Positions 33,633-43,362 are shown, counted from the first letter of the stretch. The stretch: DNA of 64,000 nucleotides from Caballeronia glathei (GCF_000698595.1 NZ_JFHC01000012.1:1-64000), one strand, 5' to 3'. Translations and numbers: made by a program. The notes: generated by a model not told the origin, from the letters alone.

Positions 33633-34155
33633 CCCGTCGATCGCGGACGACCCCCTCGATCCCGCTCCGAAACCGCGCAGGGCGAGCGCGCGCTTCATGC
33701 TGACGCACCCGCTGCACATCCTGTCGCTCGGGTTCGGCAGCGGGCTGTCGCCGATCGCGCCCGGCACCGTCGGCACGCTGTTCGCATGGGTGTCGTTCGT
33801 CGCGCTGACGCAATATCTGACGGTCGCCGAATGGGGCGCGCTGATCGTGATCGGCTTTGCGGCCGGCTGCTGGTTCTGCGGCTTCACGGCGACGAAGATG
33901 GGCGTGGCCGATCCGTCGCCGGTGGTGTGGGACGAGATCATCGCGTTCTGGCTCGTGCTGCTGCTCGTCACGCCGGCCACGTTCGTCGGCCAGCTGTGGG
34001 CGTTCATCGTGTTCCGCTTCTTCGACATGGTGAAGCCGCCGCCGATCCGTCATTTCGACCGCCATTTGAAAGGCGGTTTTGGCATCATGTTCGATGACAT
34101 CGTCGCCGCGTTCTTCACCCTGCTCGTCATCGCGCTCTGGCGCATGACGGTCTGA
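33622..34155 (+). CDS. pgpA: Phosphatidylglycerophosphatase A
   Basis: This 177-residue inner membrane enzyme dephosphorylates phosphatidylglycerophosphate to phosphatidylglycerol. It has several transmembrane segments and the conserved GLSPIAPGTVGTL, VVWDEIIAFWLVL and RFFDMVKPPPIRHFDRHLKGGFGIMFDDIVAA blocks. The start lies inside the thiL 3' end, indicating coupling; the thiL-pgpA-pncC order is common in proteobacteria. Confidence 0.96.
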   Translation: MQTDPSIADDPLDPAPKPRRASARFMLTHPLHILSLGFGSGLSPIAPGTVGTLFAWVSFVALTQYLTVAEWGALIVIGFAAGCWFCGFTATKMGVADPSPVVWDEIIAFWLVLLLVTPATFVGQLWAFIVFRFFDMVKPPPIRHFDRHLKGGFGIMFDDIVAAFFTLLVIALWRMTV

Positions 34156-34195
34156 CGAGCTTTCATTCCACCGCCGCGCCTTTCGAGACACCGCC

Positions 34196-34696
34196 ATGGC
34201 TACCGATACCGTCGTTCACCAACTCGCGATCCGCGTGGGCAACAAGCTGCGCGACGAACGGCTCATGCTCGCCACCGCGGAATCGTGCACGGGCGGCATG
34301 GTCGCCACCGCGATCACCGATATCTCGGGCAGCAGCAACTGGTTCGAGCGCGGCTTCGTCACGTACTCGAATCTGGCGAAGACGGAGATGATCGGCGTGC
34401 CGGCGGCGCTCATCGACCAGCATGGCGCCGTGAGCGAGCCGGTCGCGAAGGCGATGGCGGAAGGCGCGCTGCGCAACAGCCGCGCGCAGGTGTCGGTGGC
34501 GATTACGGGTGTCGCGGGGCCGGCGGGCGGCAGCGACGCGAAGCCGGTCGGCACCGTTTCGTTTGCATGGAGCAACCGGCTGCACACGGCCGTCGAGACG
34601 CAGCTTTTCAAGGGCGACCGGGAGCAGGTCCGCACGCAGGCCGCCGTTCACGCGCTGCGCGGGCTGCTGGAACTGCTCGACCGGCGCGAGAAATAG
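34196..34696 (+). CDS. pncC: Nicotinamide-nucleotide amidohydrolase PncC (CinA C-terminal family)
   Basis: This 166-residue protein consists of a single CinA C-terminal domain. It converts NMN to nicotinic acid mononucleotide in NAD salvage. Motifs are ATAESCTGGMVATAITDISGSSNWFERGFVTYSN and the active-site VSVAITGVAGPAGGSDAKPVGTVSFAW. It follows pgpA by 40 bp on the same strand. No CinA N-terminal domain is present, so it is the stand-alone type. Confidence 0.95.
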   Translation: MATDTVVHQLAIRVGNKLRDERLMLATAESCTGGMVATAITDISGSSNWFERGFVTYSNLAKTEMIGVPAALIDQHGAVSEPVAKAMAEGALRNSRAQVSVAITGVAGPAGGSDAKPVGTVSFAWSNRLHTAVETQLFKGDREQVRTQAAVHALRGLLELLDRREK

Positions 34697-34792
34697 AACA
34701 AGCAGAACAGGCGGGACGGCCCGCTTCGCGCCGCAGCCGTGCTCTCGCTGCGCGCTGGACGATGAACCGCTTCGCGAGCCGGGCGCCTGCGC

Positions 34793-35605
34793 TCAGCGGT
34801 ACGCGTTGATCGTATCGCGCGTTTTCCTTGCCGCTTCGGCGGCGGCCGGAGCGAAATCGTCGCCGCTGCCGGCGTAGATGATCGCGCGCGACGAATTGAT
34901 CAGCATTCCCGTGCCGTTCGCGGTGCGCCCGGCGCGCACGGTCGCTTCGACGTCGCCGCCCTGCGCGCCGATGCCCGGAATCAGCAGCGGCATCTCGCCG
35001 ACAATCCCGCGCACCACCTCGATTTCCTTCGGAAACGTCGCGCCGACGACAAGCGCCAGCTGCCCGCTCGCGTTCCACTTGTCGGCCGCGAGCTGCGCGA
35101 CGACCTGATAGAGCGGACGCCCGCCCGCCTCCAGAAACTGCAGGTCGGAGCCGCCCGGGTTCGAGGTCCGGCACAGCACGATCACGCCCCGGCCTTCATG
35201 CGCGAGATACGGCTCGATGGAGTCGAAGCCCATGTACGGATTCACCGTCACGGCGTCGGCCCGATACCGTTCGAACGCTTCGCGGGCGTACTGCTCGGCG
35301 GTGCTGCCGATATCGCCGCGCTTCGCGTCGAGGATCACCGGCAGGCCCGGGTGCGTCTCGTGGATGTGCGCGATCAGCTGCTCGAGCTGGTCCTCGGCGC
35401 GGTGCGCCGCGAAATACGCGATCTGCGGCTTGAACGACGACGCATAGGGCGCCGTCGCATCGACGATCGCACGGCAGAAGTCGAAGATCGCGTCCGGCCG
35501 GCCCTTGAGCGCTCCGGGGAATTTCGACGGCTCGGGATCGAGGCCCACGCAGAGCAGCGATTGCGTGCGCGTCCACGCGGCGTTGAGAGATTCGATGAAA
35601 GACAT
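34793..35605 (-). CDS. pyrF: Orotidine 5'-phosphate decarboxylase PyrF
   Basis: This 270-residue enzyme makes UMP from OMP. The catalytic block [24 protein letters not shown], with the Asp-Lys-Asp set, identifies the group 2 (mycobacterial/betaproteobacterial) type. The early [13 protein letters not shown] and late [20 protein letters not shown] fit the family. The ATG at 35605 is chosen; the upstream in-frame extension is arginine-rich. It is convergent with pncC, with no clear terminator in the 97-bp gap. Confidence 0.96.
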   Translation of the reverse strand: MSFIESLNAAWTRTQSLLCVGLDPEPSKFPGALKGRPDAIFDFCRAIVDATAPYASSFKPQIAYFAAHRAEDQLEQLIAHIHETHPGLPVILDAKRGDIGSTAEQYAREAFERYRADAVTVNPYMGFDSIEPYLAHEGRGVIVLCRTSNPGGSDLQFLEAGGRPLYQVVAQLAADKWNASGQLALVVGATFPKEIEVVRGIVGEMPLLIPGIGAQGGDVEATVRAGRTANGTGMLINSSRAIIYAGSGDDFAPAAAEAARKTRDTINAYR

Positions 35606-35755
35606 GGGAGCCCGGGAGGAAGGTGACGATGCCACGCATTTTAACGTGCGCGGCGCCGCAGCCCGCCCCGGCATCGGCCATCTGGCCGCGCGCCTCTGCC
35701 TTTGGCGCGCCGCCGCCCGCGCCACGGGTTTTGCGCCCGCCGCACGCCTCTGCCT

Positions 35756-36862
35756 TCAGCGCGCCGCCGCCCTCGCCCGTGGCTTCGCGCCCGCCGCGTC
35801 TCGCGGACGGGAGCGCCGCGCCGCCTCGCCCGTGCGCTCGACGGTGAAGCGGAACTCGCGCGCCAGCTTCTCGCCGGGCGCGAGCACGGTCATGCCGTGC
35901 GCTTCGCCGCCGCCCGGCAGGTTCACGGCATTGATCGGGTGATCGACCGGCTCGAAGCAGAAGTAGTCCTCGCCCGGCGGCGCGTACAGCACGTAGTAAT
36001 CCGTGTTGGCGGAAATCGTCAGGGACAGGCGGCGCTTCGGCCACATCACGCTCGTGCGCCCGCTCCAGCCGGTGAACGCGTTGTTGACCATGGTCGCGGG
36101 CATCGGATACGCGACACCGAACTGCCACGCGGGCGGCGCCGGCACGTGCCGCACCGGCAGCCAGTCGTCGCCGCAGAGCCACAGGCCGCCCGCCGCCGCC
36201 GACAGTTCCGTGTCCGCCTCGCGCATCAGGAACGGGTGCAGGCCGAGGCCGAACGGCAGCGCGTCGCGGCCGGTGTTCTCGACGTCGAGCGTGACGACGA
36301 GCGTCGCGCCGTCGAGCAGATAGGTTTGCGCCGCGCGGTACGAATACGGCTTGCCCGCGCGCCGGTCGAGCGTGAGCCGCACACGCGACGGCTCTTCCTC
36401 CTCGGCCTGCCACGCGCCGAGCCAGCCGTCGCCGTGCAGCGGCAGCGGCTCGTCGTCGCGGTTGCGCGGCACGTCGATCGCGCGGCCCGAGAAATTGAAG
36501 TGCCCGTTGCCGATGCGGTTCGAATAGGGCAGCAGCGGATAGCACGCGAGCTGGTTCGGATCGGTATCGGGGCGCGGTTCCGCGCACGGGCGGAAGATCG
36601 GCACGAGCGCGCCTTCGTGGCGCCAGTCGAAGCGCGTGATGCCGCCGCCGAGCGCCGGCGCCACGTCGAGCCGCAGGTGCGAATTGGCGAGCGTGATGCA
36701 GCCGTCGATGGCAGCGCCCCCCATCGCGACCGCCGCCGTGCCCGGCCCGGGCCGTATCGGCGGCTCGGCGGCCGCGGCAAGTTTCGAACGGCGTGCGTTC
36801 GCCCCCGCGTTGGAAGACGTCGATGCAGGATTCATTCTTTCCGCTGAACGCGCAACAGTCAT
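35756..36862 (-). CDS. Aldose 1-epimerase
   Basis: 368 residues from the ATG at 36862, preceded by GGAG; an ATG at 36889 is also in frame. It interconverts alpha and beta sugar anomers. The galactose-mutarotase fold is visible: ANSHLRLDVAPALGGGITRFDWR, CYPLLPYSNRIGNGHFNFSGR (substrate Arg), LPLHGDGWLGAWQ (catalytic His), GLGLHPFL (second His) and ENTGRDALPFG. The first about 55 residues and the last about 25 are low-complexity Ala/Arg tails. It is the last gene of the sugar operon, 88 bp after the lactonase gene. Confidence 0.92.
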   Translation of the reverse strand: MTVARSAERMNPASTSSNAGANARRSKLAAAAEPPIRPGPGTAAVAMGGAAIDGCITLANSHLRLDVAPALGGGITRFDWRHEGALVPIFRPCAEPRPDTDPNQLACYPLLPYSNRIGNGHFNFSGRAIDVPRNRDDEPLPLHGDGWLGAWQAEEEEPSRVRLTLDRRAGKPYSYRAAQTYLLDGATLVVTLDVENTGRDALPFGLGLHPFLMREADTELSAAAGGLWLCGDDWLPVRHVPAPPAWQFGVAYPMPATMVNNAFTGWSGRTSVMWPKRRLSLTISANTDYYVLYAPPGEDYFCFEPVDHPINAVNLPGGGEAHGMTVLAPGEKLAREFRFTVERTGEAARRSRPRDAAGAKPRARAAAR

Positions 36863-36913
36863 GACTCGTGCTCCATCGAGAGGCGACATACCCGGCTGTG
36901 CCGGGACGGGACG

Positions 36914-36938
36914 GGCGGCGCGTCGTTTGCGCGCCGCC
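36914..36938. repeat. GC-rich hairpin between lactonase and epimerase genes
   Basis: Arms GGCGGCGCG (36914-36922) and CGCGCCGCC (36930-36938) with a 7-nt loop, within an operon. It could stabilise upstream mRNA or partially terminate. Confidence 0.55.
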
Positions 36939-36950
36939 TCGGGCTTTTCT

Positions 36951-37841
36951 TCATGTGCGGCCGGAAAAGACCGGCTCCGCGACGCCGCGTGCCGCCGGCG
37001 TCGCGATGAACACGCCGCCGGCGCGCAGGTCGCCTTGCAGCGCCCGGTCGTTCAGGCCGACGCGCGCGCTCGTGATGTACAGCGTGCCGAGCCGCGCGCC
37101 GCCGAACGCGACGCAGCTCGGCTGCGCGCTCGGCACCTCGATGCGCGCGGACTCGCGGCCGTCGCTCGCGTAGCGCACGACACGCGCGCCGCCCCACTGC
37201 GCGTTCCACAGGCCGCCGTCGCTATCGACTGTCGAGCCGTCGGGCTCGCCGGTCGCGTCGGTCAGCTCCGTGAACACGCGGTCGTTCGCGAACGTCGCGT
37301 AGTCGCATACGCGAATCTGCCGGGTCGGCGAATCGCAGTAGTACATCTTCGTGCCGTCGGGGCTGAACGCGATGCTGTTCGAAATCGCGCAATTTGGCAA
37401 CGGCAGACGCTCGATGGACAAATCGCGGTTCAGCCGGTAGAAGCCGCCGATCGCCTCGGCCTTCTCCACGTCGTGCTTCGTGCCGAACACGAAGCGGCCC
37501 TCGCGGTCGCAGCGGCCGTCGTTCACGCGCGTCGGCAGGCCGGGCTCGACCTCGGCGATCGTCTCGATTTCACCCGTCGCGAGATCGAAGAACGCGAGCC
37601 GCGACGCGAGGCCGAGCAGCAGGTAGTGCGGGTCCGCGCAGAGCGCCAGGCACGCGAGCCGCTCGGGCATGGCAAACGAGACGCTCTTGCGCTCGCCCGG
37701 ATCGTAGCGCCACAGCCGCGCGCCCTCGATATCGGTCCAGTAGAGGCGGCCGCTCGCCGCGCACCACGTCGCGCCCTCGCCCAGCGTGCACTTGCTGTCG
37801 ATCAGGAGCCGCGCGCGCGCCTGCCCGGATGCCGCGCTCAT
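36951..37841 (-). CDS. SMP-30/gluconolactonase-family sugar lactonase
   Basis: This 296-residue six-bladed beta-propeller is predicted to hydrolyse a sugar 1,4- or 1,5-lactone to the aldonate. Metal ligands are recognisable: the early Glu (CTLGEGATW), the Asn in RVNDGRCDREGRFVFGT, the NSIAFSPDGTKMYYCDS block and the GEPDGSTVDSDGGLWNAQWGG block. The start ATG overlaps the stop of the upstream dehydrogenase (TGATG). In this operon it would act on galactono- or arabinonolactone made by a neighbouring SDR. Confidence 0.93.
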   Translation of the reverse strand: MSAASGQARARLLIDSKCTLGEGATWCAASGRLYWTDIEGARLWRYDPGERKSVSFAMPERLACLALCADPHYLLLGLASRLAFFDLATGEIETIAEVEPGLPTRVNDGRCDREGRFVFGTKHDVEKAEAIGGFYRLNRDLSIERLPLPNCAISNSIAFSPDGTKMYYCDSPTRQIRVCDYATFANDRVFTELTDATGEPDGSTVDSDGGLWNAQWGGARVVRYASDGRESARIEVPSAQPSCVAFGGARLGTLYITSARVGLNDRALQGDLRAGGVFIATPAARGVAEPVFSGRT

Positions 37842-38632
37842 CAGGCCCACCCGCCGTCGACGATCACGTCCTGCGCGGTCATCATGCGGCTGTCGTCGGA
37901 GGCGAGAAAGAGCGCCGCGCGCGCGAGATGCGCGGGCAGCAGCTCGCCGTCGATGCACTGGCCTTCCTTGATCGCGCGGCGGCCGGCGTCGTCGAGCCAC
38001 AGACGCTTCTGCTTCTCCGTCATCACCCAGCCGGGCACCAGCGTGTTCACGCGGATGTTGAACCGCCCGAGATCGCGCGCGAGGCCGCGCGTCATGCCCT
38101 GCACGGCCGCCTTCGCCGTCACGTAGACCGGATAGCCGCCGTTCTTGAGCATCCAGCTGATCGAGCCGAGATTGATGATCGAGCCGCCGCCGAGCTGCTT
38201 CATGTCCTCGACCACCGCCTGCGCCGCAAAGAACTGATGGCGGATGTTCACCGCGATGCCGGCGTCGTAGAACGCCGGCGTCACTTCTTCGATCGTGTGG
38301 CGCTTGTCGTTCGCCGCGTTGTTCACGAGTACGCCGATCGGGCCCAATGCGCTGCGCACATCGGCGATCGCTTTTTGCAGCGCGTCGATATCGGTGAGAT
38401 CGACGCGCAGGAACATCGGGCGGTGGCGCCCCGCCGCGAGGTCCGCGCCGAGCGTGTCGGCGAGCGCTTCGCCCGCGTCGGTGTCGATGTCGAAGAACGC
38501 GACCTTCGCGCCCTGATCGAAGAAGTGTTCGACGAACGCCGCACCGATTCCGGTCGCGCCGCCCGTGACCAGCACCGTCCTGTTCGCGAGGCTGGGGTAG
38601 CGCGCAAGCGCGCTGTCGATTGAAGCTGGCAT
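37841..38632 (-). CDS. SDR-family sugar dehydrogenase, probably aldose 1-dehydrogenase
   Basis: This 263-residue classical short-chain dehydrogenase has the cofactor motif TGGATGIG near residues 23-30 and NNAA near 107. The active site has Ser in GSISW and Tyr-x-x-x-Lys in YVTAK. Asp in FFDIDTD after the second strand suggests NAD use. Translational overlap with the lactonase gene and position after the sugar importer make oxidation of D-galactose or L-arabinose at C1 the best guess (inferred). The C-terminus ends in the family VDGGWA. Confidence 0.92.
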   Translation of the reverse strand: MPASIDSALARYPSLANRTVLVTGGATGIGAAFVEHFFDQGAKVAFFDIDTDAGEALADTLGADLAAGRHRPMFLRVDLTDIDALQKAIADVRSALGPIGVLVNNAANDKRHTIEEVTPAFYDAGIAVNIRHQFFAAQAVVEDMKQLGGGSIINLGSISWMLKNGGYPVYVTAKAAVQGMTRGLARDLGRFNIRVNTLVPGWVMTEKQKRLWLDDAGRRAIKEGQCIDGELLPAHLARAALFLASDDSRMMTAQDVIVDGGWA

Positions 38633-38668
38633 CTTTGCGTTTCCTTCTGACGAATGGTTAGCTGCGGA

Positions 38669-39685
38669 TCAGTCGCGCGCGCCGCGGTTTTTCAGCTGGT
38701 CGAGCAGCACTGCCGCCAGCAGGATCGCACCGCGCACGAGGTACTGGTAGAACGCGTCGATGTTGAGCAGGTTCATCACGTTCTCGACGGTGCCCATGAT
38801 CAGCACGCCGATCACGACACCCGAAATCGTCGCGCGGCCGCCGAGCAGCGACACGCCGCCCAGCACGCACGCGGAAATCACGTTCAGCTCGAAGCCCTGC
38901 GCCGCGTTCGGCTGGCCCGAGGTGATGCGCGAGGCGAGGATCACGCCCGCGAGCGCGGTCACGGCGCCCTGGATCAGGAAGATCCAGACGCGCGTGCGCT
39001 CGACGTTGATGCCCGCGAGCCGCGACGCCTCCGGATTGCCGCCGATCGCCAGCGTATTGCGGCCGTACACCGTCTGATTGAGCAAAACGCCGAACACGAT
39101 GAAGCACCCGAGCGTCACCCAGATCGGCAGCGAGATGCCGAGGAGCGAGAGGCCGCCGAGCGCGATGAACGTATCCGACGACACGCCGACCGCCTGCCCG
39201 TGCGACACGATGAAGCCGAGGCCGCGCACGATTTCCATCGTCGCGAGCGTCGTGATCAGCGCGTTGATGCGCAGGTAGGCGATCACCGCGCCGTTCACGA
39301 AGCCGATCACGGCGCCCGCCGCGACCGCCGCGATGATCGCGATGAACGTGTTGTCCGTCGCGTTGAGCACCATCGCGCAGAGGACGCCCGCGAACGCGAT
39401 GGTCGAGCCGACCGACAGATCGAAGTCGCGCGAGGCGAGGCAGAACATCATCGTGCACGCGACCATGCCGATCTGCGAGATCGACAGCGCGAGGCCGAGC
39501 ATGTTTTCGATCGAGAAGAAGTGATCGACCGTCATCGACATCGTGACGAACATCACCACGAAGATCACGATCAGGCTGTACTCGGTGATCTGCTGCCACC
39601 ACTTCTGCTTGTCGGTTTTCTGCGGGATCAGTGCGTTCGCGACCGATTCGCCCGCCTGGCTGACGATGTTTTCTCTTGCTTGCAT
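38669..39685 (-). CDS. araH: L-arabinose (galactose) ABC transporter permease AraH
   Basis: This 338-residue inner membrane permease of the monosaccharide (CUT2) family has about ten transmembrane helices. The conserved AraH-type stretches are FDLSVGSTIAFAGVLCAMVLNAT, INALITTLATMEIVRGLGFIVSHGQAVG, and YGRNTLAIGGNPEASRLAGINVERTRVWIFLIQGAVTALAGVIL. It forms the pore for the sugar delivered by AraF, powered by AraG just upstream (28 bp). The SDR gene follows after 36 bp. Confidence 0.94.
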   Translation of the reverse strand: MQARENIVSQAGESVANALIPQKTDKQKWWQQITEYSLIVIFVVMFVTMSMTVDHFFSIENMLGLALSISQIGMVACTMMFCLASRDFDLSVGSTIAFAGVLCAMVLNATDNTFIAIIAAVAAGAVIGFVNGAVIAYLRINALITTLATMEIVRGLGFIVSHGQAVGVSSDTFIALGGLSLLGISLPIWVTLGCFIVFGVLLNQTVYGRNTLAIGGNPEASRLAGINVERTRVWIFLIQGAVTALAGVILASRITSGQPNAAQGFELNVISACVLGGVSLLGGRATISGVVIGVLIMGTVENVMNLLNIDAFYQYLVRGAILLAAVLLDQLKNRGARD

Positions 39686-39713
39686 GATTCGCTCCGTGTT
39701 CCTTGATACCCGT

Positions 39714-41228
39714 TCAGGCTGCTTTCGCGGTCGTGTCCGACTGCGGCAGCGCGAGACTCAGCACCGACTGTTCGTTCGCCATCTCGCGCGGCAGCTCGCC
39801 CGCGATCCGCCCCTGCCGCATCACGACGATCCGGTCGGATACGCCGAGCACTTCCGGCAGTTCCGAAGAAATCATCACGATCGCGCAGCCGCGCTCGGCC
39901 AGCTGATAGATGACGTTGTAGATTTCGTGTTTCGCACCGACGTCGATGCCGCGCGTCGGTTCGTCGAGAATCACGACCTTGAGGTCGGGCTCCGCGAGCC
40001 AGCGCGACAGGATCGCCTTTTGCTGGTTGCCGCCCGACAGGAAGCGGATCTTCTGCTTGCGGGTCGGCGTCTTGATCTTGAGCAGCTTGATGAAGCGCTC
40101 GGCGGTCTGCGCCTCCTTCTTGCGGTCGAGGAAGAATCCCGCGCGCAGGTAATGACGGCGGCACGAGATGTTGATGTTCTCCGCGACCGTCGCCATCGCG
40201 ATCACGCCCTCTTCCTTGCGGTCCTCCGGACACAGCACGATGCCGTGCCGAATCGCCTCGCCGGTGCTGCGCACCCGGATCGGCTGGCCGTCGAGCGCGA
40301 TCGTCCCGCCTTTCTTGCGCTCGGCGCCGTAGACGAGGTGCATCAGTTCGCTGCGCCCCGCGCCCACCAGCCCGAAGAAGCCGACGATCTCGCCGCGCCG
40401 CACCTCGAAGCTCGCCGGGCCGTTCAGCGCGTGCCCTTCCACGTTCGCGACGGAAAAGCGCACCGGGCCGAGTTCGCGGGGCTTGTAGTCGTAGATGTCG
40501 CTGATTTCGCGGCCCACCATTTCCGCGACCAGCGTGTCGCGCGGCACCTCGGCCAGCGACAGGTGCGACGCGATCTTGCGGCCGTCGCGGAAAATCGTGC
40601 ACGTGTTGCACAGCTCGTAGATCTCGTCCATGCGGTGCGAGATGTAGATGAGCGCGCGGTTGTCCGCCTGCAGGTCGCGCACGAGCTTGAAGAGCACCTC
40701 GGTTTCGCGGTGCGAGAGCGAACTGGTCGGCTCGTCTAGCGCGATCACCCGCGCGTTGCGCAAAAGCGCCTTGCAGATTTCCACCATCTGGCGCTGCGCG
40801 ATGGAGAGCTTGCGCAGCTTCGCGTTCGGGTCGAGGTCGACGCCCATCGCCTGCAGGCGCTCCTTCACGTGCTTCTTCGCCTCGCGCTTGTTCACCCAGC
40901 CGAACGTGCTCGGCAGCGCGCCGAGCAGCAGGTTTTCGGCCACGGTGAGATCGGGCACGTACTGCAATTCCTGGTGAATCACCGCGATCCCGGCGCCGAT
41001 CGACGCCGCCGCGCTCGCGAAATGCACTTCGTTGCCGTCGATGAGCACCCGTCCGGAATCCGGCTGATACTCGCCGCCGAGAATCTTGAGCAAGGTCGAT
41101 TTACCTGCGCCGTTCTCGCCCATCAGGCCGTGAACCTCGCCCGCGTGGACATCGAACGAAACGCCGTCGAGCGCGCGCACGCCTGGAAACACCTTGCCGA
41201 TATTGTCAAAACGCAGCGTCGCTGACAC
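39714..41228 (-). CDS. araG: L-arabinose (galactose) ABC transporter ATP-binding protein AraG
   Basis: 504 residues from a GTG at 41228 with AGGAGG five bases upstream. There are two ABC cassettes. The first has Walker [17 protein letters not shown] near residue 38, signature [15 protein letters not shown] and Walker [14 protein letters not shown]. The second has the altered Walker [17 protein letters not shown] near 290, signature [15 protein letters not shown] and [20 protein letters not shown]. This is the usual tandem form of CUT2 importers. It lies between araF and araH. Confidence 0.95.
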   Translation of the reverse strand: MSATLRFDNIGKVFPGVRALDGVSFDVHAGEVHGLMGENGAGKSTLLKILGGEYQPDSGRVLIDGNEVHFASAAASIGAGIAVIHQELQYVPDLTVAENLLLGALPSTFGWVNKREAKKHVKERLQAMGVDLDPNAKLRKLSIAQRQMVEICKALLRNARVIALDEPTSSLSHRETEVLFKLVRDLQADNRALIYISHRMDEIYELCNTCTIFRDGRKIASHLSLAEVPRDTLVAEMVGREISDIYDYKPRELGPVRFSVANVEGHALNGPASFEVRRGEIVGFFGLVGAGRSELMHLVYGAERKKGGTIALDGQPIRVRSTGEAIRHGIVLCPEDRKEEGVIAMATVAENINISCRRHYLRAGFFLDRKKEAQTAERFIKLLKIKTPTRKQKIRFLSGGNQQKAILSRWLAEPDLKVVILDEPTRGIDVGAKHEIYNVIYQLAERGCAIVMISSELPEVLGVSDRIVVMRQGRIAGELPREMANEQSVLSLALPQSDTTAKAA

Positions 41229-41300
41229 ATCGCCTCCTGAAGTTCTTCCGGGCCGCCCCGCCGGTCAGCGCGGGCGACCCTGTCTCACGTTGCCCGCGGC

Positions 41301-42314
41301 TTACTTCGCCGATGCCAGGCCCATCTGTTCACGCACTTGCGCGACGTTGTCGCGCGTCGCGAGCATGCCGCTCGTGAGCGTGAGCTTCGGCGGCTCCTTG
41401 CCGTCCTTGATCCACGCGTACATCAGTTCCGTCGTTTCCTCGCCGTGGCGCTTCGGGCTGATGATCACGGTGCCGTAGAAGCCGGTCGGGTTCGGCTTCT
41501 TGAACTCGTTCAACGCCGAATCCGAGCCGCCGATGCCCACGCCGATCATGTTGTCCGCCTTGAAGCCACGGCCTTCCGCCGCACGCACGGCGCCGAGCAC
41601 GGCTTCGTCGTTCAGGCCGAACGCCACCCAGTGCTTGAACTTGGTGTTCTTCGTGAGCGCGATGTTGGCCGCGTTGAACGCGTTTTCCGTGTCGGTCTTC
41701 GCCTGCGGCGCCATGATGATGTTGGCCTTCGGGAAGCCCGCGGCGACGAGTGCGTCGGCGGCGCCCGCCGTGCGGTCGTGCGCGGTCGGCAGCTGTTCGT
41801 AGGTCACGTCGATCGCGCCGACTTCCGCCATGTTCCAGCCGCGCTTCTTGATCTCGGCTGCGATGCCTTCGCCCACCTGCTTGCCGATGTTGTACGCCGA
41901 GATGCCCATGTGCGGCACCGACTCGATCGGCTTGCCGGCGCCGTCGACGAGGCGGTCATCGACCGTCATCATCTTGAGCCCGTCGGCCTTCGCCTTCGCG
42001 ACGATGCCCGGCCCGAGCTTCACGTCCGGCGTGCAGATGACGAAGCCCTGCGCCTTTTGCGCGGCGAGGTTGTCGATGGCGCTCATCACCTTTTCACCCG
42101 ACGGCGCGCCGATCTTCACGAGCGTGAAGCCCTTTTCCTTCGCGGCGACCTCGGCGAACTTCCACTCGTCCTGGAACCACGGTTCTTCCGGCTGCTTCAC
42201 GAGAAAGCCGATCTTGATCTGCTGGTCGGCGGCCTGCGCAACCGGCGCCGCGATCAGCGTGGCGCTCGCGGCCGTGGTCGCGGCAACCAGCGTGAGGAAC
42301 ATCCTGCGTTTCAT
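41301..42314 (-). CDS. araF: Periplasmic L-arabinose (galactose)-binding protein AraF
   Basis: 337 residues from the ATG at 42314, preceded by AGGAG. It has a signal peptide (MKRRMFLTLVAATTAASATLIAAPVAQA). The mature start QIKIGFLVKQPEEPWFQDEWKFAEVAAKEKGFTLVKI closely follows the E. coli AraF pattern, as do FVICTPDVKLGPGIVAKAKADGLKMMTVDD and VAFGLNDEAVLGAVRAAEGRGFKAD. AraF binds L-arabinose and also D-galactose and D-fucose. Three 55-bp hairpin repeats lie directly upstream, between it and the SDR gene. Confidence 0.95.
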   Translation of the reverse strand: MKRRMFLTLVAATTAASATLIAAPVAQAADQQIKIGFLVKQPEEPWFQDEWKFAEVAAKEKGFTLVKIGAPSGEKVMSAIDNLAAQKAQGFVICTPDVKLGPGIVAKAKADGLKMMTVDDRLVDGAGKPIESVPHMGISAYNIGKQVGEGIAAEIKKRGWNMAEVGAIDVTYEQLPTAHDRTAGAADALVAAGFPKANIIMAPQAKTDTENAFNAANIALTKNTKFKHWVAFGLNDEAVLGAVRAAEGRGFKADNMIGVGIGGSDSALNEFKKPNPTGFYGTVIISPKRHGEETTELMYAWIKDGKEPPKLTLTSGMLATRDNVAQVREQMGLASAK

Positions 42315-42392
42315 GTTGTGTCTCCTGACGTGTGTATCCAAGTCCTGCGCTTTTTCAGAGCGCTACGAAGGTGTGTGGCCGCGTCTTTTGTC

Positions 42393-42557
42393 GACCAGAG
42401 TTAGCGCTTCAGCGCTTACTCTGGTCCCATGCCGCATCGCGGCACTCGACCAGAGTTGGCGCTTTAGCGCTTACTCCGGTCCCATGCCGCACCGCGGCAC
42501 TCGACCCGAACTGGCGCTTCAGCACTTCCTCCGGCCCCATGCCGCACCGCGGCCAGT
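42393..42557. repeat. Three tandem 55-bp double-hairpin repeats
   Basis: Units at 42393-42447, 42448-42502 and 42503-42557; the first two are nearly identical and the third is diverged. Each starts with an imperfect 34-bp palindrome (GACCAGAGT ... ACTCTGGTC around two AGCGCT cores), followed by a second small hairpin (TGCCGC-atc-GCGGCA). They sit in the 268-bp untranslated gap within the sugar operon upstream of araF. Confidence 0.9.
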
Positions 42558-42582
42558 GCGTCATGTTTTTCCTGTTCCCACT

Positions 42583-43362
42583 TCAATCGTGATACAGCGC
42601 CGAGCGCCCGCCATCCACCGTGATGCAGCTCGCGTTGATGAACGGCGCCTCGTCCGATGCGAGGAACACCGCCGTCATCGCGACTTCCTCCGGGCGGCCG
42701 ATGCGCTTCATCGGCTGCAGGTCGAGCGTCGCCTGCTTCGCCGCGGCCGGATCGCCTTGTTCGTTCCACCAGTCGAGCGTCAGTTGCGTTTCGATGTAAC
42801 CCGGCGCGATCGCGTTGACGCGCACGTTCCTCGGCGCGTATTCGATGCCGAGCGCGCGCGTGAGCCCGATGACGCCGTGCTTCGCGACCGGGTACGGAAA
42901 GCAGCCGGGAATGATCTTGAACGCGTGTGTCGAGGCGATGTTCACGATGCTCCCCGCGCCGCGCTCGACCATGCCCGGCAGCACGGCGCGGCAGCCGTTC
43001 CAGACGCCGTCGAGGTCCACGGCAAAGCAGCGGCGCCAGTCGTCGTCGGTCATCGTGAGCGGATCGCAGAACACATTGATGCCCGCGTTGTTGACCAGCA
43101 CGTCGACGGGTCCGAACGCCTCCTCGGCCTTCGATACCGCCGCCTGCACCGATGCGCCCCGCGTCACGTCGGTCTCCGCCGCGAGCACCTTTTGCGAACC
43201 GGTTTCGCGCGCGATGCGCCCGGCGCTCGCGCGCGCCGTGTCGATGTCGAGTTCCGCCAGCACGACCGCCGCGCCTTCGCGCGCGAAGGCGAGCGCGATG
43301 GCGGCGCCAATGCCACGCCCGGCGCCGGTGACGATCGCGACCTTGCCGGCGAGCCGGTTCAT
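42583..43362 (-). CDS. SDR-family oxidoreductase (second sugar-operon dehydrogenase)
   Basis: This 259-residue classical SDR has the Rossmann motif TGAGRGIG near residues 12-19, NNAG near 90, and an active site of Ser in NIAST and Tyr-x-x-x-Lys in YPVAK. The C-terminus is ITVDGGRSALYHD. Asp/Glu in LAELDID suggests NAD(H). Its ATG overlaps the KDPGal aldolase stop (ATGA), so it is tightly coupled to the galactonate branch. It may be the galactose 1-dehydrogenase, with the other SDR acting on arabinose, or the reverse; sequence alone cannot decide. Confidence 0.9.
   Translation of the reverse strand: MNRLAGKVAIVTGAGRGIGAAIALAFAREGAAVVLAELDIDTARASAGRIARETGSQKVLAAETDVTRGASVQAAVSKAEEAFGPVDVLVNNAGINVFCDPLTMTDDDWRRCFAVDLDGVWNGCRAVLPGMVERGAGSIVNIASTHAFKIIPGCFPYPVAKHGVIGLTRALGIEYAPRNVRVNAIAPGYIETQLTLDWWNEQGDPAAAKQATLDLQPMKRIGRPEEVAMTAVFLASDEAPFINASCITVDGGRSALYHD

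Noticed and set aside
42393..42557. CRISPR array
   Set aside because: Three directly adjoining 55-bp units with no unique spacers and no cas genes; tandem hairpin repeat instead.
37841..43362. Complete L-arabinose oxidative (2-keto-3-deoxyarabonate) pathway
   Set aside because: No arabonate dehydratase, KDA dehydratase or ketoglutarate semialdehyde dehydrogenase is present; dgoK and dgoA point to the galactonate route.
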